NCBI GenBank assembly: GCA_900539225.1 | Contig: UQBO01000001.1 | Coordinates: 1-64,000 of the forward strand | Length of the DNA stretch: 64,000 nucleotides | Source: an uncultured Eubacteriales bacterium | GTDB taxonomy: Bacteria; Bacillota; Clostridia; Tissierellales; Peptoniphilaceae | Reading direction: 5' to 3' | In this document: positions 63,127-64,000 of the stretch, one piece after another | Layout: each line of letters begins with the position of its first letter | Position numbering within the stretch: the first letter of the stretch is position 1 | Made by a program: the position numbers and the translations under genes | The notes under the pieces: generated by a model | What the model was told of the DNA's origin: nothing | What the model saw: the letters and a program-made list of their open reading frames with translations, nothing else | Databases searched by the model: none

Positions 63127-63133
63127 TTGATGT

Positions 63134-63165
63134 AAAGACATTCTATTGAGAGAGTGTCTTTTTTT
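63134..63165 (+). terminator. Rho-independent terminator after rplS
   Basis: An 11-bp stem, AAAGACATTCT with AGAGTGTCTTT (one G-U pair), loop ATTGAG, followed by a T run. Confidence 0.85.
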
Positions 63166-63197
63166 CTTTGCGATATTTATTTACATTGACTGTCTTT

Positions 63198-63206
63198 TGT
63201 GATAAT
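63198..63206 (+). promoter_or_regulatory. Possible extended -10 promoter for rbgA
   Basis: TGTGATAAT at 63198-63206; the nearby TTGACT at 63186 is too close to serve as its -35. Weak evidence. Confidence 0.35.
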
Positions 63207-63234
63207 ATAGAAGATAGTTAGGAAGGTGTATGCT

Positions 63235-64000
63235 ATGAATATAAATTGGTACCCTGGACATATGAAGAAGACGAGAGAGTCTTTAATAGAGATGTCAAAG
63301 TTAGTCGATATAGTTATCGAGCTAATAGATGCGAGAGCACCTATGTCGAGCACGAACCCCATAATCAAAGAAATAACGGCTAATAAAGCCAAGATCATAT
63401 TATTAAATAAAGCGGACTTAGCAGATGAGAGAGTCAACAAGAAATGGATAGCTCATTACAAGGATGCAAAGTGCATTGAGTTCAACGCGAAAGACAAATC
63501 GAACGTGAAAAAGATTATTGACTTATCGCGTAAAGAGGTCGATAAGTATCATAAAGAGCACAAACAAAGAGAGCACTTCGGACCTATCAAGGCCATGGTT
63601 GTTGGCATACCAAATGTTGGCAAGTCTACTTTTATTAACTTAATGAACAATAAAAAGAGCCTTAAAACAGGCAACAAACCGGGTGTAACTAAGAAGAATC
63701 AATGGATTAAGGCCGATAATGACTTTATGCTTCTTGATACGCCAGGTGTTTTGTGGCCAAAGTTTGAGAGCCAAGAGATAGGTATGAACCTTGCCTTCAT
63801 CGGCTCAATCAAAGATGAAATACTTAATAAAGATGACATCGCCATCGCCCTAATTAAATTCCTTAAGACTAATTATAGTGGTGCGCTTAACGCAAGATAC
63901 AAGGTTAACGAAGACTCTACAGAGCTTGAAATTCTTGAGGAGATAGCAAAGAATAGAGGCTTTATACTTAAAGGCAATGAGCTTGATGTATATAAGGCTA
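63235..64000 (+). CDS. rbgA: Ribosome biogenesis GTPase RbgA (YlqF), 3' end outside the window
   Basis: The frame from the ATG at 63235 (GGAAGG upstream) stays open to the window edge, 255 codons so far. It begins NINWYPGHMKK and has the circularly permuted G-motif order: NKAD (58-61), then P-loop GIPNVGKST near 124-132, then DTPG near 169. This is the RbgA family, which assists late 50S assembly. It follows rplS as in B. subtilis. About 20-30 residues are missing at the end. Confidence 0.95.
   Translation, partial: MNINWYPGHMKKTRESLIEMSKLVDIVIELIDARAPMSSTNPIIKEITANKAKIILLNKADLADERVNKKWIAHYKDAKCIEFNAKDKSNVKKIIDLSRKEVDKYHKEHKQREHFGPIKAMVVGIPNVGKSTFINLMNNKKSLKTGNKPGVTKKNQWIKADNDFMLLDTPGVLWPKFESQEIGMNLAFIGSIKDEILNKDDIAIALIKFLKTNYSGALNARYKVNEDSTELEILEEIAKNRGFILKGNELDVYKA

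Noticed and set aside
1..64000. tRNA, rRNA, CRISPR and origin-like features
   Set aside because: None was recognised; the intergenic gaps are too short or lack the expected structures. A covariance-model scan was not possible here.

Overview
The window is a 64-kb stretch of chromosome from a low-GC, Gram-positive anaerobe. Content and gene order fit the Clostridia/Tissierellia, and a Peptoniphilaceae-like organism is my best guess from sequence alone. Almost every gene reads left to right, packed head to tail with TAATG overlaps and strong AGGAGG ribosome binding sites. TTG and GTG starts are used regularly. TGA is used as an ordinary stop (recJ, plsY, rluD, rsgA, rnc), so the genetic code is standard.

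Layout. 1-4195: a cut-off ABC half-transporter followed by a complete ECF uptake module (S, T, A). 4425-14832: recJ, rel, dtd, a metallo-beta-lactamase-fold hydrolase, hemZ-like, aspS, tcdA, rseC-like and glyA, closed by a terminator. 15101-22542: der, plsY, gpsA, a membrane-anchored HlyD-like protein, yggS, sepF, ylmH, lspA, rluD. 22526-24238 (minus): rqcH, convergent with rluD. 24358-39227: yicC, remA, gmk, rpoZ, coaBC, priA, def, fmt, a zinc protease, rsmB, rlmN, a PP2C phosphatase, a PASTA kinase, rsgA, rpe, thiN. 39364-39555 (minus): rpmB. 39787-45369: asp23-like, fakA-like, recG, rsmD, coaD and a coiled-coil protein. 45439-48064 (minus): lpdA and tmcAL, transcribed separately. 48159-49654: ackA and rpmF. 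49686-51430: a small accessory island. 51493-59150: plsX, acpP, rnc, a radical SAM protein, smc, ftsY. 59290-63126: ylxM, ffh, rpsP, khpA, rimM, trmD, rplS. 63235 to the edge: rbgA, running off the window.

The backbone is housekeeping: translation and tRNA/rRNA modification, ribosome assembly, protein export (ffh, ftsY, lspA), phospholipid synthesis (plsX, plsY, gpsA, acpP, fakA-like), chromosome maintenance (smc, recG, recJ, priA), division (sepF) and signalling (rel, PASTA kinase and phosphatase).

The one place that departs from this is the island between the rpmF terminator and the plsX promoter. It carries decayed fragments of a conjugative element (PcfB-like and DUF3847-like genes and a frameshifted remnant), a broken helix-turn-helix regulator gene with an operator-like inverted repeat at its promoter, and a CopZ-type zinc/iron-sulfur metallochaperone gene. 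That gene is interrupted after codon 11 by an in-frame TGA directly after a Cys codon (Ser-Cys-TGA-Gly). A perfect 6-bp hairpin with a G in its loop begins 16 nt after the TGA, the position expected of a bacterial SECIS element. My reading is a candidate selenoprotein with a vicinal Cys-Sec pair. A plain nonsense mutation is the main alternative. This is the most interesting signal in the window.

Secondary points are a promoter whose expected start site lies inside a terminator hairpin between ftsY and ylxM, overlapping divergent promoters between tmcAL and ackA, and repeated use of extended -10 promoters (TGnTATAAT). No rRNA, tRNA or CRISPR array was seen.
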